Shown here: piece after piece, positions 56,662-64,000 of the stretch | Numbering within the stretch: position 1 is the first letter of the stretch | How the letters are laid out: each line of letters begins with the position of its first letter | Source: Sorangium cellulosum | GTDB taxonomy: Bacteria; Myxococcota_A; Polyangia; Polyangiales; Polyangiaceae | Direction: 5' to 3' | Length of the DNA: 64,000 nt | Assembly (NCBI RefSeq): GCF_002950945.1 | Contig: NZ_CP012673.1 | Location: 8,012,501 to 8,076,500, forward strand | The notes under the pieces: generated by a model | What the model saw: the letters and a program-made list of their open reading frames with translations, nothing else | Told to the model about the DNA's origin: nothing | Databases searched by the model: none | Made by a program: the position numbers and the translations under genes

Positions 56662-57855
56662 CTACCTCGCCCTCCCCCGCCGCGGCCGCCGCACGCGCGC
56701 CGCGCCGCACGCCGCCGCGTGCCGGCGGAGCGCCTCGTCGAGCGCGTCGTCGTCGAGCGGCACGCCCTTCTCCCGGAAGATCCGGTCGACCCGCAGCACG
56801 TCGCCCTCCACCCGCGCGTCGATGCGGCCGACGAGGCGCCCCCGGTGGAGCAGCGGGCAGACGTACCAGCCCCACCGGCGCTCGCTCTCGGGCTTGTAGA
56901 CCTCCCACACGTACTCGAACCCGAAGATGTGCTTCACCAGCCCGCGATCCCAGAGCAGCGGGTCGAGCGGGCCGAGGATGCGCAGGCGGTCGTCGACCGG
57001 CGGGAATCCGCGGCCGCGGAAGCCCCGCGGCGCGAGGAAACGCCGCGACGAGCCGGCGATCTCCACCTCCTCGAGCTGCCCCTCGCGCACGAGCTCGTCC
57101 GGGAGCGCGGAGGTGCGCACGCCGGAGAGCGCCGACCAGTGCGCCCCGCCCGCCCGGGACAGGAGCCCCGCCGCCTCGACCCGGTCGAGCAGCGCCCAGC
57201 GCGCCAGATCCCCGGGCGCCCCGGCCTCGTGGTCGAGCTGCGGCAGCGCGCGGCGCGGCACGTCGTAGCGCTTCTCGTCCCGCCCGCCGCTCCCCCGCCG
57301 CGCGCGTCCACAGACCACGACCTGGCACCGCGTCCAGAGCACCTCCAGCGCCATCGCCGTCGCGCGCCCCGTCCCCTTCCAGCCGCTCCAGTCGAGCGGC
57401 TGCACCGCCCCGTGGTCCGTCAGCTCCCGGGCGCTCACCGGCCCGCGCGCCTCGACCTCGGCCAGCACCTCCTCGATCACGCGCTCGGGCAGCCGGCGCA
57501 GCCGCTCGGCGACCCGCCACCACGGCGTCTCGGCGGCGCGCTCGCGGTAGTACGGGAACGCCTCCGCCGGCAGGAGGCAGCGCTCCTTCGCGAAGTGCTC
57601 GAACGCGTGCCCGGGAAACAGGTGGCGGTAGACGTCGCCCCGTGTGATGCCGTCGACCCGCGCGAGCGCCACCAGGTCGGCGTTGGTGCCGATCACGTCG
57701 AGCGGATCGAGCTGGATGCAGCGCAGCCGCCGGATCAACGCGCGGATCCCCTCCCCGCCCGCAGGCAGCTCGCCCGCGGCCAGCCCGAGCTGGCCGACAA
57801 GGTACACCCGCGCCTCTTCGGGCGAGATCACGACGGCGGGAGGCGGCTTGGGCAT
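56662..57855 (-). CDS. YcaQ-type (HTH_42/AlkZ superfamily) DNA glycosylase
   Basis: A 397-residue protein of the HTH_42 winged-helix glycosylase superfamily. It has IQLDPLDVIG near residues 47-56; the QxD (Gln48, Asp50) form is that of YcaQ, which unhooks interstrand DNA crosslinks, rather than QxQ of AlkZ. It also shows RVDGITRGDVYRHLFPGHAFEHF, LLWDRGLVKHIFGFEYVWEVYKP and WGWYVCPLLHRGRLVGRIDAR. A role in repair of alkylation or crosslinks, possibly self-protection in a natural-product producer, is plausible. The start is the ATG at 57855; the frame is open to 58158 but that part is not family-like. Confidence 0.86.
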   Translation of the reverse strand: MPKPPPAVVISPEEARVYLVGQLGLAAGELPAGGEGIRALIRRLRCIQLDPLDVIGTNADLVALARVDGITRGDVYRHLFPGHAFEHFAKERCLLPAEAFPYYRERAAETPWWRVAERLRRLPERVIEEVLAEVEARGPVSARELTDHGAVQPLDWSGWKGTGRATAMALEVLWTRCQVVVCGRARRGSGGRDEKRYDVPRRALPQLDHEAGAPGDLARWALLDRVEAAGLLSRAGGAHWSALSGVRTSALPDELVREGQLEEVEIAGSSRRFLAPRGFRGRGFPPVDDRLRILGPLDPLLWDRGLVKHIFGFEYVWEVYKPESERRWGWYVCPLLHRGRLVGRIDARVEGDVLRVDRIFREKGVPLDDDALDEALRRHAAACGAARVRRPRRGRAR

Positions 57856-58384
57856 GGGGCGCTCGAGCTCCGCCGCGGACGCACCGGCGCCGGGCAGAGG
57901 TGGACGCCCGCAGTATACCCGAGCCCGCTGGCGCACGAGCACGCTCCGTGCCCACGGCTCGACCGCTGCCCGACGCCTCCCCCGCCGGCCGCCGTGACCT
58001 GCCCCCACGTCCGGCTCCGCCCCACACGCACTCGCCCCTGGAGAGCGCGTTGCGTCCACGGGCTCTCCGCCCCGGAGCGTGAGAATAGCGCCAATCGCAC
58101 ACCGAAATCGAAGAGACATGAGAATTTCCAAGAGCCGGTCGTAATGCCATTCCTTCATGGCGCCTGCGCCGACGATTGGGCTTTACCTGTCCTGGCCAAT
58201 GCAAGTATGTAGTTGGCGCGCGCGGTCGTTCAGCCCTCCCCGGTCGCGACGGCGCCGCGCGCTCCGCCAGGATCACGTCCCTGATGCCTTCATCGTCGGG
58301 CGAGGAGCGCGGGACGTGGTCCGGAGGCGGCGCCGTGCCGGTGAGCGCGACTCGAAGCAACTGCAGAGGAAGAGCCCGTTGATC
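57856..58384. other. 529-bp divergent intergenic region
   Basis: It lies between the glycosylase gene (minus strand) and a Cys-rich lipoprotein gene (plus strand). The part around 58090-58160 is less GC-rich (ACACCGAAATCGAAGAGACA, AATGCCATTCCTTCATGGC) and is the likely promoter zone. Frames here read like shadow sequence. I saw no firm promoter pair, RNA or repeat. Confidence 0.45.
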
Positions 58385-59449
58385 ATGAAGAAGCATCATG
58401 TCGTGCTCGCGCTCGCGCTCGCCGGCGTCGTCCTCGAGGGCTTCGTGAGCTGCACGGACGGCGGCACGCTCAATCTGTATTCGTGCGAGGACCCCTGCTA
58501 CGGCCTGCAGCCGTTCGAGTGCGACGACCCGTGTGCGCCCTGCCTGGGCAGGTGCATGGATCTCCAGCCCCTCGGCTTCGACGATCCCATCCTCCTCTGG
58601 ACGGGCGACACACGCGACGGCACGCCTGTGCCGCAGTGCCCGACGGAGGCGCCCGACGTCGTGTTCGATGGGCTCGGCGACTTCAGCGGAGCGCTCGTCG
58701 ACTACCGCTGTCCCTCGTGTGGCTGCACCGAGGCCTCGTGTGAGCTGCCGCAGGCCCTGGCGGGGAGCTCCTCGACCGGGTGCGACGGGGAGGATCGTGT
58801 GGTGTTCGCCGCCCCCGAGGGGTGGGACGGCGCGTGCGCGGCGCCGGCCGCGGCGGGTCCGGAGGAGCTCGGCTCGCTCCTCATCGAGGCGCCGGCGGTG
58901 CGCGCCTGCGAGCCGGTGGTCGGCGCCCCGGAGGCGCCGGAAGAGCAGCCTCTGCCCTGGGCCGTGCAGGCGCGCGGCTGCTCCGGCTGGGCGGGGAAAC
59001 ACACGTGCAGGGATCCCAGGAAGCTGTGCGTCGCGTCGCCCGATCCGCAGCCGGCGGGCTTCTCGATGTGCATCCTCTATCTCCGCAACGACATGCCCTC
59101 TTGCCCTCGGGAGTACCCGGAGCGGCGCACGTTCTATCAGGACTTCGAGGACAGGCGCAGCTGCTCGCCGTGCACGTGCAAGCCGATCGAGGGCAGCGCG
59201 TGCACCGCGCTGGTGTCCACCTACGACGACCGCGCCTGCGGAGAGCTCCTCGGCTCGGAGACGGTGACGCTGGCCGGGCCGAAGTGCGTCGCCGGGCCGG
59301 ACCTGCGGCTCGGGAGCATGTCGGCCGAGTGGCTCAGGGACTATCCCGGCGCGTGCGCCCCGAAGGGCAGCGAGCCCACGGGCGAGGTGAAGCTGCTGCA
59401 CGCATCCCACTTCTGCTGCGAGTCCTCCGAGATGATCCCCATCCCCTGA
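58385..59449 (+). CDS. Cys-rich exported lipoprotein of unknown function
   Basis: A 354-residue product with a signal sequence ending at FVSC (lipobox-like), then a region unusually rich in cysteine (about 24 in all: CEDPCYGLQPFECDDPCAPC, CPSCGCTEASC, CSPCTCKPIEGSAC). The Cys pairs suggest many disulfides outside the cytoplasm. No catalytic motif is recognised. The start at the ATG of MKKHHVV is chosen for its signal peptide; GAGGAAG lies about 12 bases upstream. It belongs to the type of surface lipoprotein common in Sorangium. Confidence 0.7.
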   Translation: MKKHHVVLALALAGVVLEGFVSCTDGGTLNLYSCEDPCYGLQPFECDDPCAPCLGRCMDLQPLGFDDPILLWTGDTRDGTPVPQCPTEAPDVVFDGLGDFSGALVDYRCPSCGCTEASCELPQALAGSSSTGCDGEDRVVFAAPEGWDGACAAPAAAGPEELGSLLIEAPAVRACEPVVGAPEAPEEQPLPWAVQARGCSGWAGKHTCRDPRKLCVASPDPQPAGFSMCILYLRNDMPSCPREYPERRTFYQDFEDRRSCSPCTCKPIEGSACTALVSTYDDRACGELLGSETVTLAGPKCVAGPDLRLGSMSAEWLRDYPGACAPKGSEPTGEVKLLHASHFCCESSEMIPIP

Positions 59450-59721
59450 CGGGCTCTGCCGGCGCACGCGCTGGACTCCGCCTCGTCCGACACCGCCGCC
59501 CCAAGCGGGGCTCGCTCGGCCGCCCGCGCCCGAATGTGCGGAGCCGCCTGGGACAGGGACACGCGGTGGCGCGCAGACGTCCGCCCCTCCGGGCTTGCCG
59601 ACGTGATCTGCCATCCACCCTGCCGTTGGCGGGCTCTTCGCGGGCAGCGGGAGCGGTGCGCTCTTCGCGGGCAGAGGCCGTCGTGTGGAGGTATAGGAGG
59701 TCGGGCGGAAAGGAGAGTGGA

Positions 59722-60714
59722 ATGAGAATCGCACGGTGGTGCTTCTGGATTGCGCTCGCAGCGGCCGGCTGCAGCGCCGACAGCGGCGGGATGGGCGCGG
59801 GGAGCGCCGGCGGGCGCGGGGACGACGCGGGGAGCGGCGCGGGAAACGGCGCCGGGAGCGGCGCGGGAAACGGCGCCGGCGGCGCCGGCGGCCAGGACGA
59901 CTGGCTCGGCGGCGGGGACGAGGGCGGCGGGGACGGGAGCACGGAGAGCGACTGCATCGAGCGGGCAGCCCTCGTGTACGTGCTCTCGGCGGAGAACGAG
60001 CTCTACAGTTTCCGGCCCGATCGCAAGGAGTTCACGAAGATCGGCGACCTCGACTGCCCGACCCAGATGCAGCCGAACTCGATGGCGGTCGACCGCGACG
60101 CGACCGCGTGGGTCAACTACGCGGAGGACGACGACAGCGCCGGGACGTTGTTCAAGGTGAGCACCGAGGACGCGCGCTGCGAGCCCACCTCGATCGCGCT
60201 CGGCCCCTCGTGGTCCCGGCTCGGCATGGGCTTCTCTAGCGACGCCGCGCGCCCGTCCGAGGAGCAGCTGTTCCTGGCGGCCGTCGCGGACGGCGCGCAG
60301 AGCCTCGGCCTCGGCAGGCTCGACGGCGACGTGGTGATCCCCATCGGGCCGTTCACCGGCGCGCTGCGCGGCGCCTCCGCCGAGCTCACCGGCACCGGGG
60401 ACGGGCGCCTGTTCGGCTTCTTCACCACCTCGCCGATCCAGCACGCGGAGATCGACAAGGCGACCGGCGCGATCATCGACACCACGCCCTTGCCGGACAT
60501 CGAGGTCCCCGGCGCGTGGGCGTTCTCGTTCTGGGGTGGAGACTTCTACTTCTACACCGCCCCGAGCCTGGGCACGAACCCGTCCCGAACGTCGAACGTG
60601 ACCCGCTACCGCCCCTCGGACGGCTCGGTCGACACGGCCTACATGACCAACGTCGGCTTCCGCATCGTCGGCGCGGGCGTGTCGACCTGCGCCCCGCTCG
60701 AGCCGCCCCGCTGA
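59722..60714 (+). CDS. Lipoprotein with Gly/Ala linker and beta-propeller-like domain
   Basis: A 330-residue lipoprotein. Signal peptide with lipobox ALAAAGC, a Gly/Ala/Asn-rich spacer (about 20-75) and a body of repeated beta segments (YVLSAENELYSFRPDRKEFTKIGDLDC, RLFGFFTTSPIQHAEIDKATGAI, AFSFWGGDFYFYTAPS), which look like propeller blades. No catalytic motif seen. A strong AAGGAG lies six bases before the ATG. It converges with the EamA transporter gene. Confidence 0.75.
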   Translation: MRIARWCFWIALAAAGCSADSGGMGAGSAGGRGDDAGSGAGNGAGSGAGNGAGGAGGQDDWLGGGDEGGGDGSTESDCIERAALVYVLSAENELYSFRPDRKEFTKIGDLDCPTQMQPNSMAVDRDATAWVNYAEDDDSAGTLFKVSTEDARCEPTSIALGPSWSRLGMGFSSDAARPSEEQLFLAAVADGAQSLGLGRLDGDVVIPIGPFTGALRGASAELTGTGDGRLFGFFTTSPIQHAEIDKATGAIIDTTPLPDIEVPGAWAFSFWGGDFYFYTAPSLGTNPSRTSNVTRYRPSDGSVDTAYMTNVGFRIVGAGVSTCAPLEPPR

Positions 60715-60751
60715 GCGTGGCGCCCGCGCCGGCATCGCGCCCGGCGCAGGG

Positions 60752-61684
60752 TCAGCGGGCCTCGTCAGCGGGTCTCGTGTGCGGGACGGGTTGATGGGTG
60801 GCGAGGTACAGCCCTGGCAGGACCAGGGCCGCGCCGATCCAGTGGTGGGCCGCGAAGGCCTCGCCGAGAAACAGCCAGGCTACCACGGCGGTGTAGATGG
60901 GCGAGAGATACAGCGTCAGCCCGGTGCGGCTCGGGCCCAGATGTTTGGTGATATAGCTGTAGGTGGCATAAGCGCCTGCGCCCGGCACGACGATCAGCGT
61001 CAGGACCGCCGCCACCGTGCGGGTATCGAAGACCGGCGGGCCCTGCACGGCCAGCTCCCAGGCGAGGAAGGGCAACATCACGAGCACCCCGGCCGCGGCG
61101 ATGGCGGTCAGCCGGGCATTGACGCTGAAGGCGCTGGGCCAGCGCTTCAGCAGCACGGCATAGAGCGCCCAGGACATGGCGGCGACCAGGATCAGCAGGT
61201 CACCCGTGGTGAAGCGCAGGTGGAGCAGCGTCGCCGGATCGCCGCGCAGCACGATGACCAGCACGCCCGAGAACGCCAGCGCCGCGCCGAGCGCCTGGCG
61301 CACGCTCAGGCGTTCGCCGAACATGGCGCGCGAGAGCAGGATGATGCCGATCGGCGAGAAGGAATAGAGCAGGCCGATGTTGGTCGCCGTGGTGGTGGCC
61401 GCGGCCAGATAGACGCCGGCGCCGCAGATGCCCATGCCGAGCGAGCCGAGGATGAGCAGGCTGCGCCATTCGCGGGCCAGCGCGGCGCGGCGCCGGCGCA
61501 GCTCGGCGCCGCAGAAGGGCAGCAGCAGCAGCACGACGCCGAGCCAGCGCAGCTCGGCCAGCGCCACCGGCGGGATGAAGTCGGCGGTGGCGCGCGCCAG
61601 CACCATGTTCGTGGTGAACATGGCCGGCGTGACGAATATCAGGAGCTGGGCGATGCGCTGGTCGCGGGTTGCGGCGGTGTCCAT
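60752..61684 (-). CDS. EamA-family drug/metabolite transporter
   Basis: A 310-residue inner-membrane protein with ten predicted transmembrane segments in two EamA halves (MFTTNMVLARATADFIPPVALAELRW in the first, GDLLILVAAMSWALYAVLLKRWP in the second). Members export amino acids, drugs or other small metabolites; the substrate is unknown. The codon choice is somewhat different from neighbours (more CAGCAGC-type and GCC-rich runs), so transfer from another proteobacterium is possible, on weak evidence. Start by the family-like MDTAATRDQRIAQ; no Shine-Dalgarno visible. Confidence 0.85.
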   Translation of the reverse strand: MDTAATRDQRIAQLLIFVTPAMFTTNMVLARATADFIPPVALAELRWLGVVLLLLPFCGAELRRRRAALAREWRSLLILGSLGMGICGAGVYLAAATTTATNIGLLYSFSPIGIILLSRAMFGERLSVRQALGAALAFSGVLVIVLRGDPATLLHLRFTTGDLLILVAAMSWALYAVLLKRWPSAFSVNARLTAIAAAGVLVMLPFLAWELAVQGPPVFDTRTVAAVLTLIVVPGAGAYATYSYITKHLGPSRTGLTLYLSPIYTAVVAWLFLGEAFAAHHWIGAALVLPGLYLATHQPVPHTRPADEAR

Positions 61685-61993
61685 CGGCGCGCAGACTAGA
61701 GCACCGGTACACACGACGCGATCATGCGCCTCGCCTCCGGCGCCGCCGGCAGCAGAGGCCACGTCGCGCACGTCCCCCTCCGCGCTCTTCCGGTGGACCG
61801 GCGCGTTGCTCGCCGTCGTGGATCCGGCGTGTCGCCCGCCCGGGCGAGCGAGCCAGCGTGCGAGCGCGCGGGCGATTCGCCCTTGTTCTCCTCGAATCCC
61901 CGGTTCTCTTCGGTGCTCGACGCGGACGGCTCTACCGATCCGGCGTCCCCGGCACCACGTTGGGCGTGCCCGCTCGGGCGTGGAGGTTTCGCG
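61685..61993. other. 309-bp divergent intergenic region
   Basis: It lies between the EamA gene (minus) and the small lipoprotein gene (plus). The long plus-strand frame that starts at 61724 is open through it, but its first 90 residues read like antisense or shadow sequence, and GGAGGT before 61994 marks the real start. No RNA, repeat or firm promoter seen. Confidence 0.5.
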
Positions 61994-62617
61994 ATGCGGA
62001 CAAGGCTGCTTCAGGTGCTCTCTCTCGTCGCCCTCGCCGCCGGGTGCGCCTCGGCCCCGGCCACGTCCGGCGGCGACGCCGCGCGGGGGGACATCTTCAG
62101 CGCTGCCGGGCCGAGCGAGTTCATCCTGGTCTCCGCCCGGGGCGAGCTCGTCAGCGCCGACGTGGAGCCGGAGCGTGTCGTCGGGCCCGACGTGAACCTG
62201 GGGCTCTACGACCAGGGGAAACCCGGGCGCCCGGGCGACGAGCGCGCCGGGCAGGCGATCCGGGGCATCGCCTTCAACCGGGCCGTGAGCGTCGCCACGA
62301 CGGGCCAGCGCGCGGCCGGCGTGGTCGGCGCCATGCCGCTGGAGCTCACGGTGACCCGGGCGGAGGCAGGGCTTCGCGCCCGCGGCCTCGTGGCAGGCGC
62401 CCTGTCCGACTACCGGCTGGACGAGCGGCAGCTCACCGGCGTCATCGGGCGCTGCAGCTACGATCTCGCGCGGGCGGGACGGGTCTACGAGGGGTCGCGC
62501 AGCTGCGGAGGCCAGCCGCACCGGGTGACGGTCCTCGTGCCGCGGGCGCTCTCCGCGCCGTCCTCGTGGGGCGACGCCGCGCTCGCGACCGCTCTCGGGC
62601 TGCTGCTGGGCGCGTGA
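61994..62617 (+). CDS. Small lipoprotein of unknown function
   Basis: A 207-residue lipoprotein. Signal peptide with lipobox LVALAAGC, mature part with beta-rich sequence (DIFSAAGPSEFILVSARGELVS, VVGPDVNLGLYDQGKPGRPG, IRGIAFNRAVSVAT). No family recognised; the terminal 25 residues are hydrophobic (ALATALGLLLGA). GGAGGT lies six bases before the ATG. Confidence 0.65.
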   Translation: MRTRLLQVLSLVALAAGCASAPATSGGDAARGDIFSAAGPSEFILVSARGELVSADVEPERVVGPDVNLGLYDQGKPGRPGDERAGQAIRGIAFNRAVSVATTGQRAAGVVGAMPLELTVTRAEAGLRARGLVAGALSDYRLDERQLTGVIGRCSYDLARAGRVYEGSRSCGGQPHRVTVLVPRALSAPSSWGDAALATALGLLLGA

Positions 62618-62861
62618 ACGCGCCGTCGCTCGCCTTGGCGCCGCGCCGCCCGTGACGGGCCACGCGGCGTGTAGGCCATGACAGGCCACGCAGCGGCTGC
62701 TAGAGCTCGGGTCGTAGCGGCAGGGGAAACGCGCCGGATGCCCGCCGGGGACGGCGGGGTCGAGCCGCTGGGGTCCCCTGCCCTCGGCCTGCTTTTCGCG
62801 CGCCTCGCGCGCTGCACCCACCCTCGATCCACCTCGATTCACCTCGCTCCACGTCGATTCC

Positions 62862-64000
62862 GTGACGAAGCCCAGATCCGATGGCAATGCGTCCGGCAGG
62901 CCGGCCGCCGCTGCTTCACCCAGCCTCCTCGAGGGACGCTCCGCGCCCATCCCGGTCGGACCGCGGCTCGAGGCCGTGCTCGAGCTCGCCTACCGCGCCC
63001 GGCGCCCGGTGCTGCTCGAGGGGCCCACGGGCATCGGCAAGAGCGAGCTCGTCCGGCAGCTCGCCGAGCGGCTCGGCATTGCCACGGTGGTGCTCGACCT
63101 GAGCCTGCTCGAGCCGCCCGACCTCGTGGGCCTGCCGGTCATCCGGGACGGCCGGACCGCCTACGCGGCGCCCTCGGTGCTGCCGCAGGACGGCGCGGGC
63201 ATCCTGATGCTGGAGGAGCTCAACCGGGCGGAGCGGTACATCCAGCAGCCGGCGCTGCAGCTGCTCAGCGCCCGGCGGCTGCACGAGTACGAGCTCCCTC
63301 CGGGCTGGGTCTGCTTCGCCGCGGTGAACCCCGAGTCCGCGGACTACCAGGTGACGCCGCTCGATCGCGCCCTCCGCGCCCGGTTCCTCAACCTGAACGT
63401 CCGCGCCGACCGCGCGTCGTGGCTCGCGTGGGCGCAGGTGAACGCGGTGCACCCGGGCGTGATCGCGCTCGCGCAGGCGCACGAGCGCATCCTCGACGAC
63501 GTGCCGCCGCGCACCTGGACCTACGCGTCGCACGTGCTCGGCGCGCTTCGTGCGGAGGAGCTCGCCGACGGCGTGCTCCTGCGCGACGTGCTCGGCGGCT
63601 ACCTGCCCCCGAGCTGGGTCGAGCTGCTGCTCGCGTCGAAGGAGTCGTGGTCGTCGCGGCTGCCGTTCGATCTGCGCGCCCTGCTCGCCGACTACGGCCC
63701 GAATTCGCCCGCGGGAAAGGCGCTGCGCGCGGCGCGCGAGCGCGGGGAGACCGACCGCTTCGACGAGGTGACGACGCGGCTCGCGCCGCTGCTCGAGGGC
63801 CCGGAGGTGGGCGTGCTCGCCGCGCAGCGCAAGCTGTCGCTCGGGGCGTTCGAGGCGCTGCTCGCGGACCTGCCCGGCGACCACCGCGAGCGCCTCCAGG
63901 ACGCGCTCGGCGGCAACGCGACCGCGACGGTGCTCATCGACGTCCGCCCCGAGGAGCTGCTCCAGAACTACGCGGGCAGCGCCGCCGAGCAGAAGGTGCT
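62862..64000 (+). CDS. MoxR-type AAA+ ATPase (3' end outside window)
   Basis: The open frame from GTG 62862 reaches the window end without a stop (379 complete codons, all in frame). Walker A GPTGIGKS (54-61), Walker B ILMLEELNRAE (about 114-124), and sensor-1 Asn in FAAVNPESADYQVTPLDRALRARF. These are MoxR/CbbQ-like ATPases, which usually work with a von Willebrand A-domain partner in protein assembly or activation; that partner, if present, lies beyond the window. A variable N-terminus of about 30 residues precedes the ATPase. Confidence 0.85.
   Translation, partial: MTKPRSDGNASGRPAAAASPSLLEGRSAPIPVGPRLEAVLELAYRARRPVLLEGPTGIGKSELVRQLAERLGIATVVLDLSLLEPPDLVGLPVIRDGRTAYAAPSVLPQDGAGILMLEELNRAERYIQQPALQLLSARRLHEYELPPGWVCFAAVNPESADYQVTPLDRALRARFLNLNVRADRASWLAWAQVNAVHPGVIALAQAHERILDDVPPRTWTYASHVLGALRAEELADGVLLRDVLGGYLPPSWVELLLASKESWSSRLPFDLRALLADYGPNSPAGKALRAARERGETDRFDEVTTRLAPLLEGPEVGVLAAQRKLSLGAFEALLADLPGDHRERLQDALGGNATATVLIDVRPEELLQNYAGSAAEQKV

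Overview
This is a GC-rich chromosomal window that looks like a large-genome myxobacterium of the Sorangium/Polyangium type. The indicators are codon bias, a Kelch protein with a Cys/TM/Arg C-terminal sorting tail of the MYXO-CTERM kind, a giant kinase-ATPase-histidine kinase fusion, a PASTA-less Ser/Thr kinase with a long linker, many Gly/Ala-rich lipoproteins, and a ricin-lectin/beta-helix secreted protein. No rRNA, tRNA, insertion sequence, integrase, phage gene or CRISPR array was recognised. The window starts inside a gene (Kelch protein) and ends inside another (MoxR-type ATPase).

Layout. 1-10 kb: Kelch surface protein, the degraded TPR end of a kinase-ATPase gene, and an almost 2000-residue Ser/Thr kinase / STAND-type ATPase / GAF-PAS-GAF / histidine kinase. 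10-18.3 kb: a lipoprotein acetylesterase, an MHS-family transporter and a CbrX-CbrA-CbrB-like set (small membrane protein, SLC5-type transporter fused to a histidine kinase, NtrC-type regulator) joined by 4-bp overlaps. 18.4-28 kb: a gene remnant, a long hairpin repeat, then a six-gene minus-strand type VI secretion (T6SS) cargo operon (VgrG, DUF2169-pentapeptide protein, pentapeptide protein, DUF3540, DUF4150/PAAR-like, and an unknown Pro-rich protein). 28-35 kb: N-formylglutamate amidohydrolase, a GIDE-like membrane protein, a TauD-type dioxygenase next to metNIQ, and a methyltransferase. 35-47 kb: Ser/Thr kinase, Uma2 nuclease-like protein, CoA-type Nudix hydrolase, a lipoprotein, a 1293-residue SIR2-domain protein that resembles defence-associated sirtuins, a PepSY-like exported protein and a GH8 glucanase. 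47-64 kb: a membrane protein, a TonB-dependent-receptor-like barrel, the lectin/beta-helix protein, a PNPOx-like protein, a phospholipase D/cardiolipin synthase-like enzyme, an FMN reductase, a YcaQ-type DNA glycosylase, three lipoproteins, an EamA transporter and the start of a MoxR ATPase.

How the genes work together. Three groups behave as units: the CbrXAB-like signalling operon (possibly controlling the MHS transporter beside it), the VgrG-to-unknown T6SS cargo operon, and metN-metI-metQ with the downstream dioxygenase (likely uptake and oxidation of a sulfur compound; inference). The most interesting non-coding signal is a set of three hairpin-forming intergenic repeats made of short GGCGCAAA- or CGCCAAG-type units. 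Each sits in a convergent intergenic gap, and two of them share conserved flanks. The best candidates for new biology are the SIR2 protein, the T6SS cargo operon with no recognisable toxin, the NtrC-type regulator with an altered GAFTGA loop, and the hairpin family.
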